Positions 7,978-15,784 of a stretch of 64,000 nt of DNA are shown piece after piece. The first letter of the stretch is position 1; each line of letters begins with the position of its first letter. Origin of the DNA: Pseudomonadota bacterium (GTDB taxonomy: Bacteria > Pseudomonadota > Gammaproteobacteria > Steroidobacterales > Steroidobacteraceae); the NCBI GenBank assembly GCA_021805865.1, contig JAJZDX010000009.1:84811-148810 (forward strand). Reading direction: 5' to 3'. The notes beneath the pieces were generated by a model. That model searched no databases. It had not been told where the DNA came from and saw only the letters and a list, made by a program, of their open reading frames with translations. The position numbers were made by a program, and so were the translations under genes.

Positions 7978-8288
7978 GTTCGCCGGCCGGCTTGCTTCTC
8001 TGCGCCTATGACAGGTGCGGGAGTGCGGGAGTGCGGGAATGCGCGGGCACCCCCCCTATAGGGGTGTGTGCCCGCCGCACCCATTTACGCATTCCCGCGG
8101 CATTCCCGCAGGCATTCCCGCAGGCATTCCCGCAGAGCATGGCCACCTGCGGCGATGCCAGCAGCCCCGTGAAGGTCGGATACTGGCTTCGAGAATATCG
8201 AGACCGAGTCGCAGCCGGGCGAAAGCTCGTCCATGTGGGGACACCGCATGGGCGCGCTCAGTGGCGCTTACGAGAGGTGGCGGCATGA
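7974..8288 (+). CDS. Hypothetical protein
   Basis: A 104-residue ORF overlapping the helicase stop by 4 bp. The middle (IPAAFPQAFPQAFPQS) is a translated 12-bp tandem repeat. The C-terminal 45 residues (VKVGYWLREYRDRVAAGRKL) look more protein-like. A shorter version from the ATG at 8139 (49 aa) may be the real gene, leaving the repeat as untranslated structured sequence. I do not recognise the family. Confidence 0.4.
   Translation: MSSPAGLLLCAYDRCGSAGVRECAGTPPIGVCARRTHLRIPAAFPQAFPQAFPQSMATCGDASSPVKVGYWLREYRDRVAAGRKLVHVGTPHGRAQWRLREVAA
8022..8136. repeat. Strong inverted repeat with 12-bp GCATTCCCGCAG direct repeats
   Basis: A GCGGGCAC...GTGCCCGC stem with CCCCTATAGGGG at its tip spans 8043-8075. 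It is embedded between GTGCGGGA-type repeats on the left and four GCATTCCCGC(A/G)G copies on the right. CGGGAATGCG (8034-8043) pairs with CGCATTCCCG (8088-8097). The left copies are complementary to the right ones, so several alternative hairpins are possible. It may be a regulatory RNA structure or part of a replication origin. Confidence 0.7.
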
Positions 8289-8690
8289 ATGGGTTGGGAT
8301 GGTTGGCATGGGTTGGCATGTTTCCTCTCAACTCATGGAATTTGGCAATGCCAAATAATATGGAGCTGGGGAAAACATCCCCACCTATCCCAACCATCCC
8401 AACCAAAAGTGGCAGTAGAAGCCCCTTCGAAGCCCATTCCAAGTCCATGCGGAACCCCTTCGAAGGGGCTTCGAAGGGCATCCGAGACGGTTTGGGGCCG
8501 GATGCGGGAATAGCGGAGACACTCTCCGTTTCCGCGCCACGCCCTTGGCCGGCTCGCGCCTCTCGCTGGCGCTTCCCGCTATTCTCAAAACCTAAAGTTT
8601 TTGATAGACTCTTAGCCCACGATGGGGCTGTAAGCGACTCAATAGCTTGCAGCGCTGAAACAGCGGCACGGGCCGCAGGGGTTTTGAGAG
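8289..8690. other. Highly structured non-coding stretch, candidate replication origin
   Basis: There is no convincing gene here. GGTTGGGATGGTTGG (8292-8306) pairs with CCAACCATCCCAACC (8390-8404). Inside that arm lie ATTTGGCA-A-TGCCAAAT (8340-8356) and TGGGGA...TCCCCA. Further palindromes follow: CCCCTTCGAAGGGG, and GAATAGCGG (8508-8516) paired with CCGCTATTC (8576-8584). GGGTTGGCATG occurs as a short direct repeat near 8308-8320. Its place between helicase and recombinase genes fits an origin or resolution site. Confidence 0.6.
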
Positions 8691-9293
8691 ATGGCCGAAA
8701 AGCACGAAATCCGGAAGGTCGCGGCCTATGTCCGCGTGAGCACTGGCGGACAGGATACCGCCATGCAGATGGCCGATATCCACAAGCTGGCGGACCTGCG
8801 GGGCTGGGAAATTGCCGCTGTCGTCGAGGAGAAAGCCTCCGGTGCCAAGACCCGGCCGGCCCGGGAGCGCCTGATAGCCGAGGCGAAGGGCGGCGCATAC
8901 GACGCTGTATGCGTCTGGAAGCTCGACCGCTGGGGCCGCTCGACCGTGGACGTACTGACGACGGTCATGGATCTAGACGCGGCTGGCGTGGCGTTTGTGA
9001 GTGTGCAGGACAGTATCGACATGACGACGGCCCAGGGGCGGCTCATGGTGCAGCTCCTCGCGGCCTTCGCCGAGTTCGAGCGGGCACAGATTCGCGAGCG
9101 CGTCACGGCTGGATTGAAACACGCCAAGCGGGCCGGTACGCGATCTGGCAAGGCTATCGGCAGGCCACGGACGGCGGAGGAGCGCCGGCCGCGTATCGAG
9201 GCTTTGGTGGCTCAGGGAGTGCCGTTGCCGGAGATTGCCATGCGCCTCGAGATGCCCTACAGCTCCGTGCATCGGATCGCGCGCCACAAGTAA
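8691..9293 (+). CDS. Serine recombinase, resolvase/invertase family
   Basis: 200 residues, the normal size for small serine recombinases. The catalytic serine is in AAYVRVSTGGQDT (about residue 18). The conserved KLDRWGRSTVDV and AAFAEFERAQIRERVTAG helix-E segments are present. A C-terminal HTH (GVPLPEIAMRLEMPYSSVHRI) follows. It could resolve multimers of a replicated element or invert DNA. Substrate sites may lie in the palindrome-rich region directly upstream. Confidence 0.93.
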   Translation: MAEKHEIRKVAAYVRVSTGGQDTAMQMADIHKLADLRGWEIAAVVEEKASGAKTRPARERLIAEAKGGAYDAVCVWKLDRWGRSTVDVLTTVMDLDAAGVAFVSVQDSIDMTTAQGRLMVQLLAAFAEFERAQIRERVTAGLKHAKRAGTRSGKAIGRPRTAEERRPRIEALVAQGVPLPEIAMRLEMPYSSVHRIARHK

Positions 9294-9401
9294 CTCTCGC
9301 CTCGCCGCCGGCCTTCAGCGCCGCGATCATTCCTTGTCGGCATCCTGACACTCTCGAAGCGATCGCCGCTCCTACGCCATCCTGCGCGGCCCTGCAGGGT
9401 G

Positions 9402-9823
9402 TCATTGCTCTCGCGCGGCTGACGGAGGAGACGGAGTCTCAATCGGCGCAATCTGCGCCAATTGAAAGCAAGCGCAAAGACGGTAAGGGCCACCGGAAAG
9501 AATCCGGGGTACGGAAAGCCGCTCGCGAGCTTGGCGTCGAAAAGGAGGACGCCCGCCGTGCCGATGAGTCAGTTTCGGCGCAGATTGCGCCAAAACTCAG
9601 GGAGGGAAAACCGGGTCAAAATGGCCCAGTTTCAAAACCCAAAGGCGGAAGAGATAAGACATCTGGAATCCGGACGCCATCTCGCGAGTGGATCGGATTT
9701 ACAAAGCAGGCGGATCAATCGACACAATCTGTGTCAATTGAAAGCAAGCGCGCGGATAGACGCAGCCATAGGAAAGTGGGGCAATCTGCCCCACTAAAGC
9801 CCCGCCTGCGGGGTGCCGCATGA
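9402..9823 (+). pseudogene. Possible remnant of a second ParB-like gene interrupted by palindromic repeats
   Basis: In the frame ending at 9823, HRKESGVRKAARELGVEKED resembles the second HTH region of plasmid/phage ParB-like proteins (xGVRKAARELGVxxxDARRA). The similarity stops abruptly at DARRA, where a family C palindrome begins. The rest is low-similarity sequence containing the in-frame echo IESKRAD of the earlier IESKRKD. No good start codon with a ribosome-binding site is evident after the recombinase stop. A short expressed peptide cannot be excluded. Confidence 0.4.
9440..9793. repeat. Repeat family C: hairpins with constant CAATCTG centre and varying stems
   Basis: Four sites: GGCGCAATCTGCGCC (9445-9459), its reverse-orientation equivalent GGCGCAGATTGCGCC (9577-9591), GACACAATCTGTGTC (9721-9735) and TGGGGCAATCTGCCCCA (9777-9793). 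The first and third are embedded in a 35-bp repeat ending CAATTGAAAGCAAGCGC. Within it they differ only in the stem bases, symmetrically. The centre (CA-ATC-TG) is invariant while stems covary. Confidence 0.85.
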
Positions 9824-9978
9824 GCGTCTCTGCCGACCGCCCCGAGCCGCCCGACTATCAGCACGCTCTAGCCGCTGCCATCGAGTTGGCCAAGCTCGGT
9901 TTATCCAGTACTGACATCGCCGAACTACTGGGTATGAACGAGCTGGCCGTGGCGGCACTCCTTGAGGTGCCTACATGA
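9820..9978 (+). CDS. Small hypothetical protein, HTH-like
   Basis: A 52-residue ORF below the track's length cut-off. Its ATG overlaps the upstream frame's stop, and its stop overlaps the ATG of the next gene (ATGA). The sequence AAAIELAKLGLSSTDIAELLG followed by NELAVAALLE reads like a short helix-turn-helix. The overlapping-gene chain supports translation. It precedes the packaging genes and could be a small regulator. I do not recognise it. Confidence 0.5.
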   Translation: MSVSADRPEPPDYQHALAAAIELAKLGLSSTDIAELLGMNELAVAALLEVPT

Positions 9979-10226
9979 GCGGCCCTCGCAACAAAGCAGC
10001 CTTCCGGAAAGGCCAGCGCAATCGGGCGATCTTGCGGGAGATTCTGTCGAGTCGCAATCCGCTGTTGCCGCCCATGACGCTCGGCGACCTGCAGGTGCTC
10101 CTCGCCCGGCATGGAGTTTTCTTAGCGCGAAGCTCCATCGCCTATCACCGTGGAAAAATTCACGAGGCCGAGGCCCTAAAAGACTGTAACGGCAACTATT
10201 CATCTTCCAACAATGAGGCCGCATGA
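9975..10226 (+). CDS. Hypothetical basic protein upstream of terS
   Basis: 83 residues, rich in Arg/Lys at the N-terminus (RNKAAFRKGQRNRAILREIL). A TLGDLQVLLARHGVFLARSSIAYHRGKI segment suggests a small DNA-binding HTH. It overlaps the preceding small ORF by 4 bp and precedes the small terminase gene by 45 bp. Function unknown. Confidence 0.55.
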   Translation: MSGPRNKAAFRKGQRNRAILREILSSRNPLLPPMTLGDLQVLLARHGVFLARSSIAYHRGKIHEAEALKDCNGNYSSSNNEAA

Positions 10227-10271
10227 TGACATTCATGAGCACACCAGTTTTGCGCGGACATAGGAGTTGAC

Positions 10272-10874
10272 GTGAGCGCAACAAAGGGCCGGAGAACCGG
10301 CCGCTGCACAATCTGCCAGCATCCTGAACGGTTCCGGATGGAGCTTCTGCTCGTGTCCGGCGCCGGCCGGCGGGCGATTGCCCGTAAGTTCCACGTGAGC
10401 GCCGACGCTGTTTGGCGACACGGCAAGAGTCATATCACCGACGAGCAGCGAGCACAGATGCTCTGCGGCCCGGTGAAGCTCCGCGAGCTGGCCGAGAAGG
10501 CCGCCGACGAGGGGTTGAGCCTGCTCGAATACTTGAATCTTTTGCGATCGTCTGCCTTGACGCATTACTTGGCCGCTGGCGAGGCGCACGACATGCAGAC
10601 GGTCAGCGTCCTGCTCGGACGCTTGACAGACCTCCTGCGGCTCCAGGGCCAATTCACGGGCGACCTCGGGCGGGCGACGGCGAACGTCACGAACAACACC
10701 CTGGTCCTGGCATCCCCGGCCATGGCCGACTTCGAAGACCGGCTTATCGGCTGGCTCAAGCCGTACCCCGACGCGCTACGGAGCGTGCTGGCCGGCCTGC
10801 AGGAATGGCGCACCGCCAAGCTCGGACTGCCCGCACCGGGCCGTGACCCGGCCATCTTGGAGCACTGCCCATGA
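10272..10874 (+). CDS. Putative small terminase subunit (TerS-like)
   Basis: A 200-residue protein with GTG start and a TAGGAG ribosome-binding sequence. The N-terminus has a zinc-finger-like GRCTICQHPER and an HTH (SGAGRRAIARKFHVSADAVWRH), as in phage DNA-recognition subunits. A helical middle region follows (RELAEKAADEGLSLLEYLNLL). It overlaps the large terminase gene by 4 bp. Assignment rests on the HTH and position; sequence families of TerS diverge strongly. Confidence 0.65.
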   Translation: MSATKGRRTGRCTICQHPERFRMELLLVSGAGRRAIARKFHVSADAVWRHGKSHITDEQRAQMLCGPVKLRELAEKAADEGLSLLEYLNLLRSSALTHYLAAGEAHDMQTVSVLLGRLTDLLRLQGQFTGDLGRATANVTNNTLVLASPAMADFEDRLIGWLKPYPDALRSVLAGLQEWRTAKLGLPAPGRDPAILEHCP

Positions 10875-13039
10875 CCCACGAAGATGATGATTTTCTGCGG
10901 CGCCTCGAGCGGCGGCTCTCAGGTGAGCTGACGCGCGATCGCGCGACCCTGGTTCCCGAAGCGTTTCGGGTGCTTTGGGAAACCGTCCGGTTCATCGTGC
11001 TATATGGCGGTCGCGCCGCTGCCAAGAGCTGGTCGATTGCCCGCGTGCTGCTCGTGCAGGCTCACGATGCGCCGCTGCGCGTGCTCTGCTGCCGCGAGAT
11101 CCAAGGCAGTATTCGCGAGTCCGCATATCGACTTCTCGCCGATCAGATTGTGATGCTTGGTTTGGATGACTTTTACGAAGTGCAGGCCGACCGCATCATC
11201 GGCAAGAACGGGACCGTGTTTTACTTCGAGGGCTTGCGCTACAACGCTTCTAAAATTCGCAGCTATGAAGGCGTTGACATTGTTTGGGTCGAGGAGGCGC
11301 AGTCGGTTTCTGAGTTGAGTTGGGAGACGCTGCTCCCGACGATCCGCAAGCCGGGCAGTCGATTCTTCATCTCGTTCAACCCGATGACGAAGACCGACCC
11401 CGTACTGCTGCGGTTCGTCGAGAATCCGCCGCCCGGCTGTCTTGTCAAAAAAGTCAGCTATCGCGATAACCCGTATCTGTCCCCCGAGGCGGAGGCCGAG
11501 CGCCAATGGCTCGAAAAGACCGACCCCGATGGCTACCGGCACGTTTGGGAAGGTTTCCCGCGCGAGGTATCGGATGCGCTGATTTTGCGAGGCAAGTACG
11601 TCGCAGAATCCTTCGAGGTATCGCCAGCCTGGGCCGGTCCATATCACGGGCTTGATTACGGCTTCGCCCGCGACCCCTCCGCTGGGGTCCGCTGTTACGT
11701 TGCCGATGTAACTCGCACGCTCTATGTCGATCGGGAATTTTGGGCACTCGGGGCGGATATCGACGCATTGCCGGGATCACTTGAGAACTCGATTCCCGGT
11801 ATCTCTCGCCATGTTGTCTACGCCGACAGCGCGCGGCCCGAGTCAACGTCCTACATCGCGCGCAATGGGATACCGGGCTGCCGCTCGGCCGACAAGTGGC
11901 CGGGGTCCATCGATGATGGAATCGCATACTTGCGATCATTCGAGCGCATCGTTATCGATCCGTCATGCCGACATCTTTTGGACGAATGCGGGGCATACTC
12001 ATTCAAGCAGGATCGGCTAACCGGCGCGCCGCTCCCCGAGGTGCTCGACGCCAACAATCATTGCATCGATGCACTGCGGTATGCGTTGAGTCCGCTCATT
12101 CGGAACAAGGCAGCGGGGGCTGGTTCTTACTTCGCTCGTTCCGCCTTGCTGGTCAATGGCGAGGCCCTGGCGATTCCGCGACCGTATGCGGAAGGCAAGC
12201 CCCGTTATGTTGCCGTCATCGCCGCAGTCACGCCCGAGCCCGGAAGCGCCATCGGATTTGTGCACATCGGCTGGTCTGTCGGCGTTGGTTGGCCGCTGCT
12301 GATTCTCGATTGGAGCGTCATCGAGTACGCCGACCTGCGCGAGGAGACGCTGGTTGATGTATTCGTGCGCGCGCAGGAACTCAGCGAGATCACCGGCGCT
12401 GCCGATCCGGTCACGACGATCTTTGCCGAGGAGCCGTTGTGCTCGGCGCTCAAGACGGTCTCATGGCGAATTCTCGGAAACCGGGCCGGTCCGCCGTGGG
12501 ACCTGCGCCTGCTTGTTTCAACGGAGTTGCCGGCAACGCTCGATGAGCGCGCCGCTCAAGTGCGCGAGATGGTCAATTTGGGGCTGAGCACCAAGATTGC
12601 GCACCCCGCCTACGCGCGGCAAACGCCATTCCGCGCGGTTACGGGCAATCACTTGATGAGCCAAGTTCTGGGTTACAAGCCCGGAAACACTGACACCGAG
12701 CGTTCATTGCTGGCGGCCTTCGTCACTGCCGCGTGTGGTTGCCTCCTCAATTCGCCGCGATCGGCTAACACGGCAGCCGTGCCTCCCGTCATCACTCCTT
12801 CAACGCATGACTCGGAAGTGAGGACGCATCGCGTTATGCAGTATGAGAGCGACCTGGCGGCGTACCGCGAAAAGGAAAAAGCCGCGATTGCCGCGATTCA
12901 AAAAAAACTCGGCGATCCGACTTGGCGCCCGCTTTCGCGGCTCGCACTGGGGCTCGGGCCGCCGCCGATCAATCCCGCGTATGGCGCGCGGCTCCCTGGC
13001 GAAGTGGTGCAACACATGATCGATGAGGGCTGGTCATGA
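10871..13039 (+). CDS. Phage terminase large subunit with a 300-residue C-terminal extension
   Basis: Residues 1-410 form a standard packaging motor. The Walker A-like GGRAAAKS (46-53) and Walker B VDIVWVEEAQ (135-144) are visible. The nuclease domain has YHGLDYGFARDPSAG (258-272), VVYADSARPES and DANNHCIDALRYAL (393-406). TerL proteins normally end soon after this. Here about 190 further residues (445-635) follow, with LLILDWSVIEYADL and AAFVTAACGCLL, which look like another alpha/beta domain. A 60-residue tail resembles the separate ORF at 13378. The role of the extension is unknown. Confidence 0.88.
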   Translation: MTHEDDDFLRRLERRLSGELTRDRATLVPEAFRVLWETVRFIVLYGGRAAAKSWSIARVLLVQAHDAPLRVLCCREIQGSIRESAYRLLADQIVMLGLDDFYEVQADRIIGKNGTVFYFEGLRYNASKIRSYEGVDIVWVEEAQSVSELSWETLLPTIRKPGSRFFISFNPMTKTDPVLLRFVENPPPGCLVKKVSYRDNPYLSPEAEAERQWLEKTDPDGYRHVWEGFPREVSDALILRGKYVAESFEVSPAWAGPYHGLDYGFARDPSAGVRCYVADVTRTLYVDREFWALGADIDALPGSLENSIPGISRHVVYADSARPESTSYIARNGIPGCRSADKWPGSIDDGIAYLRSFERIVIDPSCRHLLDECGAYSFKQDRLTGAPLPEVLDANNHCIDALRYALSPLIRNKAAGAGSYFARSALLVNGEALAIPRPYAEGKPRYVAVIAAVTPEPGSAIGFVHIGWSVGVGWPLLILDWSVIEYADLREETLVDVFVRAQELSEITGAADPVTTIFAEEPLCSALKTVSWRILGNRAGPPWDLRLLVSTELPATLDERAAQVREMVNLGLSTKIAHPAYARQTPFRAVTGNHLMSQVLGYKPGNTDTERSLLAAFVTAACGCLLNSPRSANTAAVPPVITPSTHDSEVRTHRVMQYESDLAAYREKEKAAIAAIQKKLGDPTWRPLSRLALGLGPPPINPAYGARLPGEVVQHMIDEGWS

Positions 13040-13374
13040 AGCGCACACTGTCCGACGTGATCGAGCGCTTGGCTCGTGTTCCAGATCCTCAAAGTCCCGA
13101 CGTGCTCGCGACGCTCGCGGCACTGCGGGCGGCAGTCATTGAAATGGCGGTTCGCGGCCTCAATGTTGCATCCGTCATTGAGCTGACGGGACTGCGCGCC
13201 GTTTTTGTGCGGCGCGTGCTTCACAGCGAGGCCATCCGGCTCATTGATGTCGTTATGTCCACCCTTGATTCCGAGCGCTCGCAGGCGGCGCTCGATGCGT
13301 TGGGCCGAGCCCGGCGCTTGCTTGATTCGCCTGCTCATCCTGACTCCCCTGCTCATCCTGACTCCCTGGAGTAA
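13036..13374 (+). CDS. Hypothetical protein downstream of terL
   Basis: 112 residues, overlapping terL by 4 bp. It is predominantly helical, with AAVIEMAVRGLNVASVIELTGLRAVFVRRVLHSEAIRL suggesting a helix-turn-helix. The C-terminus contains an 18-bp direct duplication encoding DSPAHP twice. It is not recognised. The operon position suggests a packaging or accessory role. Confidence 0.55.
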   Translation: MKRTLSDVIERLARVPDPQSPDVLATLAALRAAVIEMAVRGLNVASVIELTGLRAVFVRRVLHSEAIRLIDVVMSTLDSERSQAALDALGRARRLLDSPAHPDSPAHPDSLE

Positions 13375-13377
13375 CAC

Positions 13378-13653
13378 ATGTCTGACGATACCCCCCGAAA
13401 GAAAATCCCCGCTGCGCCGAGTAAGCGCGAACTTGCGGTGCAGGCAATCGCCGCCTACCGCGACGAGCTGACGGAAAACTACAAAACCGATCTCGCGACC
13501 TGGAAGGCTCGCCGCGCAGCCGAAATCGAGCGAATCCGCACGAAGCTCAATCGCCCCGGCTGGGCCCCAACAACCCAGCAGGCGCTCGCGCACATCGGCA
13601 CCCCGCCACTGAACCCGCTAACACTGCCCTTTTGGAGTTTCAAGCTGCCATGA
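13378..13653 (+). CDS. Hypothetical protein related to the TerL C-terminal tail
   Basis: 91 residues beginning 4 bp after the previous stop. YKTDLATWKARRAAEIERI then TPPLNPL aligns with the TerL tail YESDLAAYREKEKAAIAAI then PPPINPA, so the two appear paralogous. A charged helix followed by a proline-rich end suggests a protein-interaction module. Another very short ORF (13650-13727, 25 codons) overlaps its stop but has no independent support. Confidence 0.6.
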   Translation: MSDDTPRKKIPAAPSKRELAVQAIAAYRDELTENYKTDLATWKARRAAEIERIRTKLNRPGWAPTTQQALAHIGTPPLNPLTLPFWSFKLP

Positions 13654-13737
13654 ACCTGGATAACTGGATGACCGCGATTGGCGAGCCCGCACCCTTCAGG
13701 GCGTGCGGTAATTTTCAACACCCATAGGTAATTGCAA

Positions 13738-14520
13738 ATGGCTAACACAAACTTGAGAGAGATTTCGGAAGACGGCCCGGCTTGGGCAACGACGTTGCGG
13801 CGCTCCATTGCGGACCTGGAGCGACGAATCAAACAAGCCGAGCGAGACATGCCCGGTAGCGAGCATGATTCTATTCCGAGTGAGTCCGCATCGGCAACGA
13901 CTCGCATGTCCGGCGCCCGCCAACGTGGCGTCGATCGCGACCTGGAAAACGGGATTGTGCATCTCACGACCTCGGGCCAGCGTCGCCAGCCGACCGAGGC
14001 GGACCGGGATTTTCAGTCCGGCCGCATGCAGCTAAACAGCTCGGGGCAACGGCGCATGGAAGCAGAGGTGCGTGAGTTGCGTGCGATGTTGGCCCGACTT
14101 CAGCGACAGGCCACGCCCGAAGAGAGGAATCAGCTCGCGGATGCCTATCACCGCGCGGATGCCATCTTTATGAAGTTTGGTTATCAGACCCCAGCGCCCA
14201 TGCCGGGGGAAAGTCCGACGGCCTACCGGCATCGGCTGGCGGACGGGCTTAAGCGTCACTCACCGATGCTGAGTCGGACTAACATGGACGCATTGCGGGA
14301 TGATGCGTTCGGTGCGGTCGAGGCTCGGATCTATCAGGATGCAACACGGGCCGCAAAAACGGGGATCGGATCTGCGCCGATGACCTTACACCCGCACGAG
14401 CACAGCGAGGGTGGTCATGTCGTTACCGAATATTTCGGTGATAACCGCGCCTGGATGGCGCCCTTCATGACAGGCGGAACCAAGTTGAAAATCAACCGGA
14501 CACCGGGAAAGGTGGCGTGA
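13738..14520 (+). CDS. Hypothetical phage-type protein
   Basis: 260 residues from the ATG at 13738. The ORF-track TTG at 13732 adds two residues and is less likely. The N-terminal half is charged and helical (TLRRSIADLERRIKQAERDM). It contains two related segments ending in LTTSGQRR and LNSSGQRR, then a helix RMEAEVRELRAMLARLQRQA. The C-terminus has HPHEHSEGGHVV. No family recognised. It lies where capsid-assembly genes would normally follow terL. Confidence 0.6.
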   Translation: MANTNLREISEDGPAWATTLRRSIADLERRIKQAERDMPGSEHDSIPSESASATTRMSGARQRGVDRDLENGIVHLTTSGQRRQPTEADRDFQSGRMQLNSSGQRRMEAEVRELRAMLARLQRQATPEERNQLADAYHRADAIFMKFGYQTPAPMPGESPTAYRHRLADGLKRHSPMLSRTNMDALRDDAFGAVEARIYQDATRAAKTGIGSAPMTLHPHEHSEGGHVVTEYFGDNRAWMAPFMTGGTKLKINRTPGKVA

Positions 14521-14521
14521 C

Positions 14522-15265
14522 ATGTTAAGTGCAATCAGCGAAACGATGCGCAATCTATTCGGTCCGCAGGCTATCAACGGCGCCCTTGCTTCGACCGTTG
14601 ATGAGACGTGCGAGGCTCGTGCGATCATTTCTGAGGCAACGGCGCAAATCAGACAGTGGCTCGCCGAGCGCCAGAGTCTGGAGCGCGAACTGGAAGTTGC
14701 GAAGGAGCGGCAGCAGTCCATCCGGGCACAACTTGACCTCGTGGCTCCAGCGGCCGAGCGTGCGGCCAAGGCTCGTGAAGCGGACGCGGCGGACCGCAAG
14801 AAACGGATGGAAGCCGGCAATCCTTGCGCGGACACGAAACTGACCGATGCAGTCGAGACGGCGGAGCGGGAGCTGCGGGAGGCCGAGCGCAATGCCACGG
14901 CGGCCGAGGCAGCATTACCGGCGCTGGAGGAGCTAACGAGGGAGGCGCAGGCGGCGCTCGCGCAAAACATCGATGCGGTCGATTTAGCGATCTGGCGCCG
15001 CCGCCTCGCCGAGCTGTCTTTGCAGCTCCCCGAGGTGCGTTCCGCAGCGGCCATCGTCGCTGAGTTTGCGACCCGTGTTGCGACGCTGAAGGATATCGGC
15101 ATTCGGCACAGACTGTACAACACTCCTCGCGGATCGGTTCCCGCCGAGTGGTCCGAAGTTTGTACGATCGAGCCTCCGACCGTCGAGCCGTGGTCGAACG
15201 GCATTCTGGCGGAAATAGATTATTTGCGCCGTCTGCGCGAGGACCCCGAGGCAACATTTGATTGA
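14522..15265 (+). CDS. Coiled-coil hypothetical protein
   Basis: 247 residues starting one base after the previous stop. Residues about 35-165 are a long, charged, alanine-rich helix (ERQSLERELEVAKERQQSIRA; ETAERELREAERNATAAEA), a likely coiled coil. The C-terminal 60 residues are more globular (LYNTPRGSVPAEWSEV). There is no transmembrane segment. It could be a scaffold or structural accessory protein, but that is only a guess from shape and position. Confidence 0.6.
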   Translation: MLSAISETMRNLFGPQAINGALASTVDETCEARAIISEATAQIRQWLAERQSLERELEVAKERQQSIRAQLDLVAPAAERAAKAREADAADRKKRMEAGNPCADTKLTDAVETAERELREAERNATAAEAALPALEELTREAQAALAQNIDAVDLAIWRRRLAELSLQLPEVRSAAAIVAEFATRVATLKDIGIRHRLYNTPRGSVPAEWSEVCTIEPPTVEPWSNGILAEIDYLRRLREDPEATFD

Positions 15266-15322
15266 ATGTTAGCCATCCCGCCGTTTTGCGTTTCGCGGCG
15301 GGCGTGACCAGCCGGAGGTGTC

Positions 15323-15541
15323 ATGTCCAAACAACACCGGCTACCCAAGCGTTCGGTTTCGCGGTGGCATGCCACCTCATCCTCCTCGGGCGGCTTGGGT
15401 CGCTACCTTGAGCGCAGAGCAAGAGCCGGCGCGGTCTGTTTGACCGGCGGCCGGCACTCCATCATCACTGAGAGTTTCCATGAGCAGGCCATCATCGAAG
15501 TGGGCGCGTCGGCTGGTGCGCCGCCTTCGGACGGAGCTTGA
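15323..15541 (+). CDS. Small hypothetical protein
   Basis: A 72-residue ORF with an excellent GGAGGT ribosome-binding sequence 5 bp before the ATG. It follows a CCCGCCG...CGGCGGG hairpin at 15279-15304. The sequence is serine/arginine-rich and not recognised. An overlapping ORF at 15480-15686 (68 aa, arginine-rich) has no comparable ribosome-binding site and is not annotated. Confidence 0.4.
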   Translation: MSKQHRLPKRSVSRWHATSSSSGGLGRYLERRARAGAVCLTGGRHSIITESFHEQAIIEVGASAGAPPSDGA

Positions 15542-15784
15542 TCGATCAAACTGCCGCCCTCGCAGCCGGTCGGCGAAATTCTGGCGTTCCCGGCCAGAAC
15601 CCGGATGGGCGCCACGACGTGGAGAAATCACGCAAGTACGGCAGATAGCCGACTCGGCGGCCGGATTTCCGGGGGTGCCAAGGTAGCGACCCCCCTGCCG
15701 ATCGCCGCTCTTATCGCATTACAGGCGGTCGATTTTAGCGGTATCGGGAGCTGTGCAATGGAGCGCCGCCCCTATACCCGCCGA

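Noticed and set aside
9440-9813. Integron attC sites
   Set aside because: There is no integron integrase and no R'/R'' GTTRRRY consensus; the loops are constant, unlike attC.
8015-9823. 602-residue ORF on the track
   Set aside because: It runs through the structured region and out of frame across the clear serine recombinase gene; only its last part shows any protein similarity.
13650-13727. 25-codon ORF overlapping the 91-residue gene
   Set aside because: It is too short to support without conservation data, although the ATGA overlap is noted.
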